A stretch of DNA of 64,000 nt from Adiantum capillus-veneris (Eukaryota > Streptophyta > Polypodiopsida > Polypodiales > Pteridaceae): NCBI GenBank assembly GCA_014529385.2, contig CM043943.1:151546592-151610591 (forward strand). The letters are read 5' to 3'. The position numbers were made by a program, and so were the translations under genes. Within the stretch, counting starts at the first letter, position 1. Each line of letters begins with the position of its first letter. The notes beneath the pieces were generated by a model, which worked only from the letters and a program-made list of their open reading frames with translations, searched no databases and was not told where the DNA came from. Of the stretch, positions 1 through 10,899 are shown one piece after another.

Positions 1-225
1 AAAATGGTCAAAAAATGGCCGGTCGGTTGGCAAGTAGTCAATGGCCGATGGTCAAAAGTAAATGACCGATGGACAAATTCAATGGCCGGTGCTAATTTCA
101 AGGCGGCGGACTTGTCTTCTCAAGGGCGGCCATACATGGGTGCATTGGAGAGTACAACTTGGACTTGTCTACACGACGGCTACACACACGAGTGCCTCTC
201 GTGAGAGAGGACAACCCTTTTGGCC

Positions 226-232
226 TATAAAA
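226..232 (+). promoter_or_regulatory. TATA box of LTR-like relic
   Basis: TATAAAA preceded by GGCC and followed by GGAG, the usual setting of an LTR promoter. No transcript evidence. Confidence 0.4.
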
Positions 233-439
233 GGAGTCCTCTTCTATGCACAAAACACATCATGGTGCATTGTGAAGTTGATGCAACAAAGTGGGTGTGA
301 TGTGGTGAGAGTAAAGCAAGGCAGGAGCTCTATTAAGGGTATAATCCCTTTGTAACCTACTTCTTGTTTGAAGTACTAAAGCCATTGAGTGGTTGCTTTC
401 CATGGATGTTTCCCACATTGGATGAACCACGTATATTGT

Positions 440-440
<1 letters not shown>

Positions 441-507
<67 letters not shown>
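441..507. repeat. (CT)n microsatellite, 67 bp
   Basis: Uninterrupted CT dinucleotide tract. ORFs that run through it on either strand are products of the repeat and are not genes. Confidence 0.97.
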
Positions 508-508
<1 letters not shown>

Positions 509-514
509 AACAAA

Positions 515-646
515 TAAGATGTAGCTAAGTAGATAATAAAGTAGCTTACTTATTAGAGAGAGAAAATTTTTAGAGAGATATAAGATGAAGCTAAGCAGAT
601 AATAAAGTAGCTTACTTAATGGAGAGATAAAATTTATAGAGAGAGA
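515..646. repeat. 66-bp tandem duplication, two copies
   Basis: Copies at 515-580 and 581-646 share TAAGATGWAGCTAAG at their starts and the following AATAAAGTAGCTTACTTA. They differ by a few substitutions and run into a short GA tract (638-655). Confidence 0.9.
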
Positions 647-711
647 GAGAGAGAGCACGTCTCTGCAATATCCAATGGCACCGAGGTAGATGGTGATGTG
701 GAAGGTAACAA

Positions 712-857
712 CCTCAAAGCTTTGGAGGTCGCTGAGAGCAAGATCACGAGAGGAGTTTGAGAGCAAGATCGCAAAAAGGTAAAGACAAGGGTGATGGAGA
801 CATGGCAATAATAGACTCAAAGCTTTGGAGGTCACTCAGCGCAAGATCACGAGAGGT
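712..857. repeat. 42-bp direct repeat, 104-bp spacing
   Basis: The segment 712-753 recurs at 816-857 with three to four differences (core CTCAAAGCTTTGGAGGTC, then AAGATCACGAGAGG). A further partial copy of the GAGCAAGATC part lies at about 761-770. Confidence 0.85.
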
Positions 858-1112
858 GGACAAGGAGGAACATCAAGGAAAGGGAGATCTGTTTCTCCTA
901 TTTGGAGATGGAGATGGTGACTACAATGGTGATCAATTTCTGATGCCAAATGGTAACTCAAAAAAGACACATGGGTTGTGCTCACAAGGACAACTAGTTT
1001 GGGAGCAATAAACAGGCACTGATTCTCATGCAGTACAATCAAACAACCATAATCAAATTAGTAATGATTCTCATTAAAGAGGTGCATGGTCCTAAGTTTA
1101 GAGGTAGTTACC

Positions 1113-1347
1113 CCCGCTGGACATTTTAACTCTACCCCTGTCTCAACTGAGTGTTGATGTAGTGTGAAAATAGTAAAATCATGAGTGCTCTTCTTTCTCT
1201 TTCAACATCCTCTTCTACCTCTCTAGTGCTCCCATCCCGCCTAGCATTTTAAATCTACCCCTGTTGGTCCTATGTAGTGAGCAAGCATCCACTTGTGCTC
1301 CAACCCACTTTTCGCATCCTCTTCTTCCTCTCTATTTCTCCCATACC
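1113..1347. repeat. ~120-bp diverged tandem duplication
   Basis: 1113-1235 and 1236-1347 align from CCCGCYKRGCATTTTAAM through TCTACCCCTGT to a CT-rich end (CCTCTCTA...CTCCCAT). They are diverged by substitutions and small indels. No coding content seen. Confidence 0.75.
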
Positions 1348-1410
1348 TCTTTTTGTGTCCTATTTTGCAGTTCTTTGTTGACATAGATCTCTATACACAG
1401 TGCAGATATA

Positions 1411-1870
1411 TGCTATTATACTTTTTTGCAGTTCCACTTTGTGAGGGTAGTACCAAGTGAATAGGGGGGGGGGGGAGAACTATGTCCGGTGGTCCTCTTC
1501 ACTTGGTACTGACCATCATCACTTAGAGCCCCTTCTTTGAAAGAGACATTCACTCACAGGATGTGATGTGATTTTTATTTATGTTGTTTGTAGAGATAGC
1601 TCGTGAAAAGGCCAAGCCTAGGAGAGCAACAATGAGCAAACTAGAAGACCCCGTGACGCAGATCCCTACACACACTAAAGAGGTATGCTATTATACTTTT
1701 CTGCAATGTTATTTTGTGAGGTTAGTACCAAGAAAATAGGGACAGGAGAACCGTGTTTGGTGCTCTTTTTTGCTTGGTAGTGACCATTGTCGCTTGGGGC
1801 CCCTTGTGCGAAAGGGACATTTTCTCAGAATGTGGTCCAGTTTTTATTTATGCTATTTGTAGAGATGGCT
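1411..1870. repeat. ~190-bp diverged direct repeat pair
   Basis: 1411-1601 and 1686-1870 both run TGCTATTATACTTTT, then a GGTTAGTACCAAG-like block, then a GGCCCC-like block, and end in TTTGTAGAGATRGCT. The first copy carries a 12-base G tract (1464-1475) where the second reads GGGACAGGAG. The function is unknown; it may be an old local duplication or part of a repeat family. Confidence 0.75.
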
Positions 1871-2290
1871 GCATGTGCCTTTTGATCCTTCGTAGCTCCT
1901 GTAGGACGCATCTGTGCCCCTTGTATTGGTGTCTTCTTGATTAATCATGCAAGGACTCACCTATCAACTTCTAGGCCATCCACGAATTCCATTTGAGCAG
2001 GTAGTGTGAGATATTTGCAAGCATTGGAGAGTGGGCATGCGATGGGCCTGCATGAGATGCATAAGACTACCTCGTTGAATTCTTCAACGTTGGATATATC
2101 CTGGCTGCCCATGCCCATTGCGTCACAATTATGCCACAAGATTTTGACACACATTGGAGGTATCCGAGACAGTAGAACCATGGATATTCTTAACATCCCC
2201 CCTCTCCATTCTCGTACGCAACAGACAAAGCCTTTAAGGGCTAAAAGTAGTAGAAGAATCCAATCACGAGCTGAGAGAAACAATGGGTAG

Positions 2291-2572
2291 GCAAATCTTG
2301 AGCCTAAGGGAGTACCCAAGCCAGGTATATTTCCACTCCAACAGCCTGAGCTAGCTAGGGAGGAGACGGAACCAGCCAGGGAGGAGATGGAGCCAACTAG
2401 GGAGGAGACTAAGCCGATTAGGGAGGAGCAGGAGCCAGTCAGGGGAGGGGCCTATTTGGTAAGGGAGGAGCGTGCTCCAGCTAAGGATGAGACTGAGCCA
2501 GTCAGGGAGGAGCTAGCACAGGAAGAGCCAAAGATAGGTCAAGAAAAGAAAGGGGCAGCCTCTTCTGTGTAA
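2291..2572 (+). repeat. Heptapeptide-coding 21-bp minisatellite in an open frame
   Basis: From 2291 (just after a TAG) to the TAA at 2570-2572 one frame stays open. Its core, about 2357-2530, is a degenerate 21-bp tandem repeat encoding the heptad R-E-E-x-E-P-x about eight times. It is strongly acidic, with proline at every sixth position, and ends in a lysine-rich tail. The first ATG is at 2387, inside the array. I do not recognise the protein. It could be an exon remnant or the acidic linker of a transposon protein. The low complexity means the open frame alone is weak evidence for a gene. Confidence 0.4.
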
Positions 2573-2939
2573 GGGTGATGCAACGTAGAGCAATGGCCAG
2601 CCAACATAGAGCAAGAGCCTCTACCAAAAGACTAGAATATCATTGGAGAAAATCAACAAAGAAAATGAAGAGGAAATGCAAGTTCTAGTCAGTTCAACAC
2701 CTCTTCATCCACAAATTCACCTGTTCAAAAGGTCAGAGGAGTTTTGCATTTTAAACCTTGATCAGCAAGATTTTCTATGCTTGCGTAATTTTTCCAAAGT
2801 ACCCCCCTGATTAAATTTCCCTACTCAAGACTTTGACAAATAAGTAGAATAAATACCTAAAGACAAAATAAATATTGGGATTACATTAGGCCATTTACTT
2901 GAGATGATATAACTTTAACAACACGATCACATAGACTTG
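2573..2939. other. No recognisable feature
   Basis: I see no coding frame, repeat or structural signal that I can support in this stretch. Confidence 0.5.
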
Positions 2940-4196
2940 CATCCGCAAAAGGGGGGAGTCATGAACTCCATCACCTACATGTCATATGCTCCGTCAACCC
3001 ACAGAGGATGCCATGGCCTGAACCAAGTGGCCAACTCTGTCTCTGGCATCCTTGCCTTTGCTGGTACTCCTCTAAATCTACCGGTCTCAATCTCTAATAG
3101 ATGTGATAATGTGTGTATCTGCCAATAGCACATTGTAATCCATGGGTTAGATGAGTGTCCATGTAGGTGGGTCTAATCACAAAACCATCCTTTGTTAGCT
3201 CAATGAGATGCTCTTTGTAGAAATCCATCTTTGTGCGAAGCACACATATAGGTTGTATCCATGTCCTCCCAGTGTCTAACTGAATCAAATCCTATCTGAT
3301 GGTCTGAGTGATCACGGTCCATGTGAGAGACAAGGAGGGTGCATCCAACAAGTACTAGAAAGGGGGTAGTCTATCCATATCAAAACCATGCAGCTTGAAC
3401 CAAGTTTTCATTTGTGCATATCAACAAGAGGTGTCTCCCTGTGAGGCAAGGGGGAGGCAAGCTATCAAGAAGACTCCAAAGCTAGATGGGCATATCTGTC
3501 TTTGGGGAGACCGCAAATATTGGGCATGAAAGAAACGGATCTGATGAGTGCCTTGATGACTAGTGGTGGAGCACCGAGCTCTGCACGGATAATCTCATGT
3601 GGTACAAAGGGCTTGGCCCTAATCATCCAAGAGATCATAGAGAGAAGAGGCCTCTCCATACAATTCCATCCATTAGTACTACAAGCCCGCCGGCTGTGGC
3701 AGTCCACTCATAGCCCCCGAATCTACACCCCATAAAGCATAGCTGATGTGACCAAAGTGTTGAAAAACCTTAATTTTGTTTGAGGCTCCTAAAACTGAAC
3801 CTACGAACACATCCTCTCCATCTTCCCTAAAGCCGCATACGCGCCCATTAGCCTAGTCTCTGCTGCTCTTTTCAAAGAAAACATTGGGCCACTAAAGACC
3901 ACACCCAGGTAAGTGTATGCATCTGTATACTCCATCGTCTCCTGAACACATGCAAAGGTAGGTGCAAATCGCCTCACCCACTGTGGTGTGGTGTTGAACA
4001 CCATAACCCTAGTCTCGCCAAGGTTCATCAATAAGCCGCTATCACTAGCAAATGTGTGCAATGTATCCAAATGTCGATGCATTCCCTCTTGTGAATCAGA
4101 TATCAACATAACATCATCTGCATATAGTAGCAATGAGATCTAGGTTCCTCCTAATTGTGCTCCTCTATCTCCTCTCCTCTCAATGTATTTTGAAAC
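2940..4196 (-). pseudogene. LINE ORF2, 3' half (RT end and C-terminal region), broken
   Basis: Reading on the minus strand, this is the second half of a non-LTR retrotransposon polymerase. The reverse transcriptase active site (LLLYADDV, about 4110-4135) is followed by the palm/thumb region to about 3800. A C-terminal block follows at 3465-3707 with the WN-MERPLLSMI and RYAHLALESS style of plant LINEs. A further block at 3094-3288 contains RTKMDFYKEHL and DGFVIRPTYM. Several stops and frameshifts break it; one TAG lies six codons before YADD. The upstream half of the same ORF lies at 10900-12010, because a hAT element was inserted at 4197. LINE proteins copy their own RNA into the genome by target-primed reverse transcription; this copy is dead. 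Confidence 0.9.
4189..4196. repeat. hAT target site duplication, left copy
   Basis: TTTGAAAC directly precedes the left end of the hAT element. The identical octamer follows its right end at 10892-10899. Eight-base duplications are the rule for hAT elements. Confidence 0.9.
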
Positions 4197-4205
4197 CAAG
4201 GATTT
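4197..4205 (+). repeat. hAT left terminal inverted repeat
   Basis: CAAGGATTT matches the inverted right end CAGGGATTT at eight of nine positions. Weak similarity continues a few bases inward. CAGGG-type ends are typical of hAT elements. Confidence 0.85.
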
Positions 4206-5452
4206 CATTGTGGTGATCACTATCGTGTGATTACGTTAATAAACTCTAGTAATTACACAAGAAAAAGAGTTGATCACGTTAATTGTTAATGTATTTTGAT
4301 GATGACCTACAAAAAACCATAGATCTGGTTAGCCTTCCAAGTAAAATCTTATTCCCTAAGGGGCCCCCGGGTAAAAGGCGATGCCCGGCGGGTCCACTGT
4401 GAAAATAAAGAAATTTGGCGGGCGTAATTATACAAAGTAAGCCTCGAGCTTACCGTGCTGCTTTGACTAGGCAAATAATTGGGGAGTGTATCCAAGTGCC
4501 GGGTATAGTTATCTCCTTGTGAATTGACCAAAGGTTACAGAGTCACAGGTCCTTTTTTTTTTGGTCGAACATGATTCTTAATTCGGTAACCAATTCTAAA
4601 AATATTTAAATCCTTTACCGAACATAAAGGTACAAAACCAAAACAATTAAAAATTTGGAGAGTCATGCTCATTGCGACGAAGCCATTTGTCCAAATGAGG
4701 GATGCAATTGATTTTAGAAGATGGGCATATGCAAATGACGAGTCGATAGTCAAGGGTCGCATGTCTTGTACTAGTGTACTGGGCATATAAAGATCCTTGA
4801 AGTCTTGCATTTTTCACCATCATAGATTTGAGTTGATATACATTGTCACTACACAATATAAGATCTATAATCCTTAATTGGGCGAAAATATCTTTTATAT
4901 ATTGAATTGGTTTCATAAGGGGGCTACAATCCTTGACTGGGTACAAGTAGTCTTCCATTGTGTGATTGTATTGAAGATTTATTTGTGTTATTTTATGCAT
5001 TGGTTTATACAGAGAGTGTATTATGTATTCTGAAAGATTGTTAGTGCATGACATGGCCAATCATAGATATTATTGCTTTCATGTGTGCTTTGCAAATAAT
5101 TGACATCGTTTAGTGTAGAAGTTGACTATTCTTTGTAGCATTTGAACTTAGATGTGACTTATTGTTTGCAAATCGAAGAGGATGTATAAATAATCAACAT
5201 AATAATAATTGCATTGGGAAACTCATAGCATTGTTGTATTTATTATGCCGTGCAAAGAGTGGCTTGCAATGTGTTTTTGCTCACAACATAGGTGATCAAT
5301 ATGTGGATTGACTAGAGTGCATTGAAAATCTCATATCGTGCATATTTGATTACTTTCTTAGTGATTGGTTTTTTTATATATATTGAAAAGAAGAAAAATG
5401 TTTTAAAAACTGAACATCTAGTTCTTTTGTCTTCAATTTTAAATTAAAAGCA
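4206..5452. other. hAT 5' subterminal region, non-coding
   Basis: AT-rich DNA between the left end and the transposase. It contains a GTGTGAT motif near 4225 that recurs, inverted, near the right end (about 10850), as subterminal transposase-binding motifs often do. Minus-strand ORFs at 4535-5060 show no recognisable domain. Confidence 0.4.
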
Positions 5453-6735
5453 ATGAAGCAAAATTTCGGCACAAGTGGTACAAAGAAGCCAAAGAATAAA
5501 AAAGCTCCTAGCAAAGAGTGGGATTATGCTCACAACATATGTGGTTGATATATAGAGTGGCAATGTAAATTTTGCTTCACAACAAAATCAAGCGATACAC
5601 CAAGTATTAGGGACAATTTTTTGGGTAGCATTAAAAAGATTTATAAGAAATGTGAACATCCTCTGGCACCTGCAATTGCAAAGCGTTTGAGAGAACAGCT
5701 TGCCAAAAAGGGTGGCAAGAGATAACAGATATGTAGCTCTCTTATGGATGCAAGTCAAGAGTAGTCAGAGCTAAATATTAACTCTATTGATCCTGTGATG
5801 ACACCAACGAACCTTGGAGAACATTCTGCACAGGGAGAGGAAATGTCAAGCAGCATTCCTTTTAAGCGTCACAATAAAGGTGGACTTGGTCAAATGCATC
5901 AAAAATTGTTGCATCAAAGCTTTCGGATGCAGTCTCTGGAAGAAGCACAAATTGTACTCATCAAAGCAATTTTCTTCACTGGAAGTGCTCTGGTCATAGT
6001 AGACGACAATCATTGGAAGGCCGCTTGGAAGAAAATTGGTGAGATTGGCCGGCCCAGGATTTTTAGGTCCTTCTTATCACACAATACAAAATGTTCTCTT
6101 GGACCAATGTTACATCAAAGTCAAAGAGCGTGTTGCCAGAATAATACTTGGAAATATTTCGCTTCAGGATGCACAATTGCAGTGGTGGATGGTCAAATGT
6201 TCAAAGAAGACCACTCATCAATGTAATGCTAGTTTGTCCAAGGGGTGAAACATTCATAAAGGCGGTTGACATTTTTGGTGCAATTAAAAGTGGCAAATAC
6301 ATTTTTGAGGTCTTGATTAATGTAATTAAAGAAATCGAAGCTGAACATGTCATTCAAGTAGTCATGGACAACGCAAAGAACTGTTAAAAAACTAGTAAAT
6401 TAATAAAGAAGTGCTTTCCACACATTTTTGCCAATGGTTGTAATACGCACAACTTAAACTTGGTGCTAAAGGATTTGCATACTAGTGAAGAAACCACATG
6501 GTTCGCCAAAATAATTGGACAGAGCGTGCCAAGTTGTGAAATTTATCTTGAAATGACAAAGAGTGCTCGATTTGTATAGAACGCGCATGTCTGTGATGTT
6601 GAAACTTCCTGTTGAAACTCAATTTTGCACGCATTTTTATACATTGGAATCACTTCTCCACAATAGGTGCGTTGTGATTGACACTTTCAATTGCACGACC
6701 TTTGATGAATGGCAGCTTGAGCAGAAATAAAAAGT
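5453..6735 (+). pseudogene. hAT transposase (BED finger and DUF659-like region), decayed
   Basis: The first candidate ATG is at 5453. A BED-type zinc finger remnant follows (KEWDYAH...WQCKFC, about 5508-5580). Next come a linker and a core reading LGPSYHTIQNVLLDQCYIKV (about 6060-6125), then NVQRRPLINVMLVCPRGETF and a region containing VMDNAKNC and FPHIFANGCNTHNLNLVLKD (about 6190-6480). This order matches DUF659-containing hAT transposases. The coding line crosses at least two frameshifts (about 6040 and 6150) and stops such as the TAA after NAKNC. The C-terminal dimerisation region is not recognisable. The transposase would bind the element ends and cut and paste it in the nucleus; this copy cannot do so. 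Confidence 0.85.
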
Positions 6736-6749
6736 ATTGGACATCAGAT

Positions 6750-8900
6750 CTAAATTCCAATACTCATCTTGGGTCGCTGTTGCACAAAATGAACATACAA
6801 CATCTTTGTAAAATATAACACACAGTCTGCATTGTGTAGTGGATGGCCATAAACTTCCAAGTATATCCTCTCAATGTTTTCTTTGATTGTTGCATGGAGG
6901 AACTTTGATTCCTTCCACCATACTTTATTTATCTCCGCGTCCTCGCATGGCCATATTGCTTTAGTCATATCCTTGGTCACTTCTTTATTGATACCTTTCC
7001 ATTGCATGTGGTTTAAATTTGCCCATTTTGATAGGCGTCGAGCAATGCATGTTGCTTGCTGTGCGACATATTGTGCGCTAGAGATTTCACGTGTCAAAAT
7101 GCATTAACAACCGCTTGTTGTTTATCATCAGGCACTGATTGGGTGCCAAAAACTTGTTCTTCATTGGCCATTTTATCTTAGAGTTGTAATGGACAAATAG
7201 ACAAATATTTAATATCCTTGACAAAAATATATTTTCACAATTCAACAATCAAAGACAACAACCTCATCCACTACATAGCACGATTTAGGCCCCTTAAATC
7301 AAATCACAATTGATGCAAGAAACAAAATCACAACTACCAATTGAACCACAAGACAAATGACTAAAGATAATTGCTCCGATTGAAATACAAGACATGACTC
7401 AATGAGGTGAACCAGCCCAAACCCAGATAATACACTTCAATACAAATGAAATACCTAGACAACAAGACAAATGTATATAAAAAATGTTTAGGCTGGGTAA
7501 AAATATGGCGCAAGTTCAACAAGCTGTCCTTGGATAAGAGCAGGGTTTGTCTTTAAATGTTCATTGAAAAATATCAAGCTGTCCTTGGATAAGAGTAGGG
7601 TTTGTCTTTAAATGTTCATTGAAAAATATCAAAACATCTAATGCATTTCTTCTGGTTTCTCGCTCTCTTAACTTCATCCAACTGTCTACTTTTATCTAAA
7701 TGGCCCTCATAACATCTTGATCGGGATGGTAAAATACTTCTTCTGGGAGATAAACTTTCCTAGCTACACTCCAAAAGTCTATCAACTTATCACAAATAGA
7801 TAAACTAATGCATAAATGCTGCTTGATTTTGTGTACGCATATATGCACCGTGGATCATATATTTCTGGAGCAATCCACAATCGCTTTGCAATCTTTCCTC
7901 CCCCTGATTTTTGTGCCTCCAAAACTGTAGGGTCCAACTATCTGCTTGGATGCAGATAATTATTTCATACGCGCTTAGCTGACATTCTAAGCATCATTCT
8001 CCAATCAATGATGCCAAATCAGGGTTCATTTGCACAAGTAAAGTCCAACATTATGTTGAAAGGATGCAGGTTGTTGTACACTATACCAGCCAAGTGAGTA
8101 GCTGCAACGCCATCAACTAAGGTGTGATAGATTGTTGGCATTTGCTCAATCACTGCTTTGAGCCGTGTTGTCTCTATCTTTGGTAAGCACTAATTTGTTG
8201 GTGGCAATGACCTCCAACCATGTTGTAGCCTGTGCATGTGGTGTTTGAACGCTCCGTGGGCGAATGGAAAGCAACACATCATGTCTCCCAAGGTGACCCC
8301 ATTGCAGTATGGAAAGATTGTGATCTAGGGAGCTTCGGTGGTAAAGCCAATGCATCTTACAAAATGGAGGGGTGAAGTGTTTGCATTCCTTGCTTTGTCT
8401 GAAAGTTATCGAATTTTACCTCGCTCCCTCCCTTGTAGCATTTTTCCACATATGTAATGTGCTCTGGAAAGAAAGAGATTCCTTTAATGGTGTATAATGT
8501 GCACAAATCAAAAGAGCTTGCTCCAACCCTTGTACCTTCTACCTTCTACCAAACCCTCGTGGGGAATGCCAATCAGATGAGTGCACTTGGCATTCAATGC
8601 CCTGCACATGATTGTGCCATTGGCATCTGATCAAACACCCACAGCCACTTGCACATCTTGGGTCATCTTCAATCTCTTGGGTAAGGAAGCTGGTCCTGAG
8701 GTCCTGAGCTTTCACCCGCTTCCTCTTGATCTTTTGTTCCTCCCACAGTTTTTCCCAGAGTTCTAATTTTATCATATCACAGGAAGGAGGGATATCTTCC
8801 TTTAAGTCTCTGTAATAGAATTTCATTTTTCCCAACACTGTCCTAACCTTGTGGTGGGGGTCAAATTCTTGAATCCTTGTTGGAATTAGCAACTCATATT
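6750..8900 (-). pseudogene. Antisense coding-like fragments, possible captured host sequence
   Basis: Read on the minus strand, several stretches look protein-coding in composition but match nothing I can name. They lie at 8539-8892 (a charged 117-residue frame with KLELWEKLWEEQKIKRKR), 8146-8355, a segment near 7520-7700 containing KLRERETRRNALDVLIFFNE, and 6750-7097 (TREISSAQYVAQQ...). They are on one strand, opposite to the transposase, and are separated by AT-rich spacers, which fits an intron-containing gene fragment carried by the transposon. A 55-bp duplication at 7520-7629 breaks one of them. Function unknown. Alternatively this is chance open sequence or an older element. Confidence 0.3.
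7520..7629. repeat. 55-bp tandem duplication, nearly perfect
   Basis: 7520-7574 and 7575-7629 differ at one base (GAGCAGGG versus GAGTAGGG), so the duplication is recent relative to the rest of the element. 55 is not a multiple of three, so it shifts the antisense frame. Confidence 0.95.
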
Positions 8901-10280
8901 GGCCTTCACCTTACAGCCTACGCTATGTGTTCTCCCATATAGTGCTAGTGAGGTCTTTAATGAAGACGTTACTTTCACTAATCTGTTGTATGTGACCATT
9001 TGCACATGATAATATTGTCAAAATACATTCTTTTCAAATGGCACACATAATAATTTTCTTTTGATCTAGCGTCATTTTAGCATTGGACAATGAAAAACAA
9101 CATATCAAATACGAATTCATGGGTGCACACTGCACTAACATTTTTACACTAGTTCAGACAAACCATAACCATGACTTGAAGACTTTAAGAAATGTGCAGG
9201 ATTATATTGATACACATTGGAAACAATATTTACTTTAAAATGTAATGTTTACTCGTGGAAAAATGCAAAGCAAACAAGTAGTTTTTAAGAACTTCATCGT
9301 GATCAAACAATACATGTTAAAAATCTGCCATATTTTAGGATATTGTGAATTTATTACTTATATTTTTCATTGCGCACTCACACTAGTTCAAACAAAGCAT
9401 ACACTATCATTTTGACTTTAAAACGATATGTTTACTCGTGTAAAATGCAATAAAAAAAGGCACTCCTACTAAAATTCTCTAGATCTAACAGAACATATTA
9501 AAAACCCAAAATAGCTCAAAATGTTTCAATAGAACATAATACTTGCATTTATATTTTGCACGTTATCATGATTCACTTCAAAAAAAATGCCTCTTGGCAG
9601 ATACATGCATCGTGATGTATATATTTCCAAGTTTATTTTAGTTCATTTAAAACATTGAAAGTATGGAAACCAATCATAAATTACAAAGAACCTCTTGCTC
9701 TTTAAAAAGATAAAAATGAATATTTAACATGCAAATTGTGTGCATATACTTTTTTGCATAGAATTTATGTAAATGTAGCATTTAAAATAGCGATGATGAT
9801 TGATGAATAAAGCATTCTTTTGAATATGATTAGCTAGTTTATATTTTCATAAGAACACTTAAAAACAACAATATCAAACAATTCAAACATTTGTATATGA
9901 AATACTCTTCACGGCCGCGGTACCGACCAAGTATTTCATATACTTAATACTTAAAAAAATGAACTGCACATGCACATACAAATTATATGGCGTTCATGCG
10001 ATCGCGTTAATGACTTGAATGTCACATTTATGCAAAAGCAAATGCTTCTAACAAATGACACTCAATTAGCCGTATTACCGATCAAGTGGTGATGCCTAAA
10101 TCTAAGGAAAAATAATGGCTTGCATACGAGCATCATATAGCCGCACTACCTATCGATGGCTATATGCTTTTTTGGAAAGGGGAAGGGAAGTTGACTCATC
10201 ATAAGGATAATATAATCATCGAGTTACCGACGTAATACCCAGACAGTGAGCTAATACTTACCATAAGGACACCATATTCT
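8901..10280. other. hAT interior, AT-rich, no gene seen
   Basis: AT-rich sequence with short A/T runs and no ORF or repeat that I can support. Confidence 0.5.
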
Positions 10281-10535
10281 CATCGTAATCGAGGTGATGC
10301 CCCCGTGGTAAGAAATGTTTTATAGAACAGCGTAAGCACACACGCGCATTGTGTGGTAAGGTACCTTATGACTTCCATGCAATACAGCAAAAGACATGCT
10401 ACCACACAACGCATACACACACACACAACACATATCTGGGTCGTGTAGTCAGGTACTCCGCTATTGCCGCGCACTACGAGATTGAGCACGCTCCCACACG
10501 ACTCTCTCTCTCTCCTCTCGACGTACCTGCAAAGG

Positions 10536-10637
<102 letters not shown>

Positions 10638-10699
10638 GATGGATCAAGGAATAACACCCAACGGGCCCAATCGGAGCCCTATATATATTATTTTTCGGT

Positions 10700-10760
10700 C
10701 CCGTCGGGATATTTAGTTTTCTTGGCGAGGCTCATAGGAAAAACTAAATAGCCCGATGGG
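10700..10760. repeat. Inverted repeat / hairpin inside hAT right end
   Basis: Left arm 10700-10723 (CCCGTCGGGATATTTAG...) and right arm 10736-10760 (...CTAAATAGCCCGATGGG) pair over about 22 bases with small mismatches and a 12-base loop. It lies about 130 bp from the element end. Confidence 0.75.
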
Positions 10761-10882
10761 CTTTTTGTGGGTTTCCAGGTTGCTCTTAACCGGTTTGTTT
10801 ATGATCATGTTAAGTGTGATTATGTAAATGTGTCAATAAGACCTTGGCATCACACAAAATTTTTGGTAATTATATAAATATT

Positions 10883-10891
10883 AAATCCCTG
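10883..10891 (-). repeat. hAT right terminal inverted repeat
   Basis: AAATCCCTG, the inverse of CAGGGATTT, immediately before the right target duplication. Confidence 0.85.
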
Positions 10892-10899
10892 TTTGAAAC
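10892..10899. repeat. hAT target site duplication, right copy
   Basis: TTTGAAAC, identical to 4189-4196. Confidence 0.9.

Larger units (their letters stand above)
1..508 (+). mobile_element. LTR-like relic, 5' part outside window
   Basis: This segment has the layout of the promoter and leader part of a plant LTR, probably Ty1/copia type. A TATA box (TATAAAA, 226-232) sits in a GC-richer context, and about 190 bp downstream comes a short stretch around 400-440 typical of copia LTR 3' parts, ending in a CT tract. The first 100 bases hold a degenerate repeat of an ATGGCCGRTGG-like motif. I see no primer binding site after the CT tract and no second LTR, so it may be a solo or truncated LTR. The start lies outside the window. 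Family assignment is inference from style, not from a protein domain. Confidence 0.35.

Noticed and set aside
260-835. 191-codon minus-strand ORF
   Set aside because: It runs through the (CT)n tract and the 66-bp duplication; its serine/leucine and arginine/glutamate runs come from the repeats.
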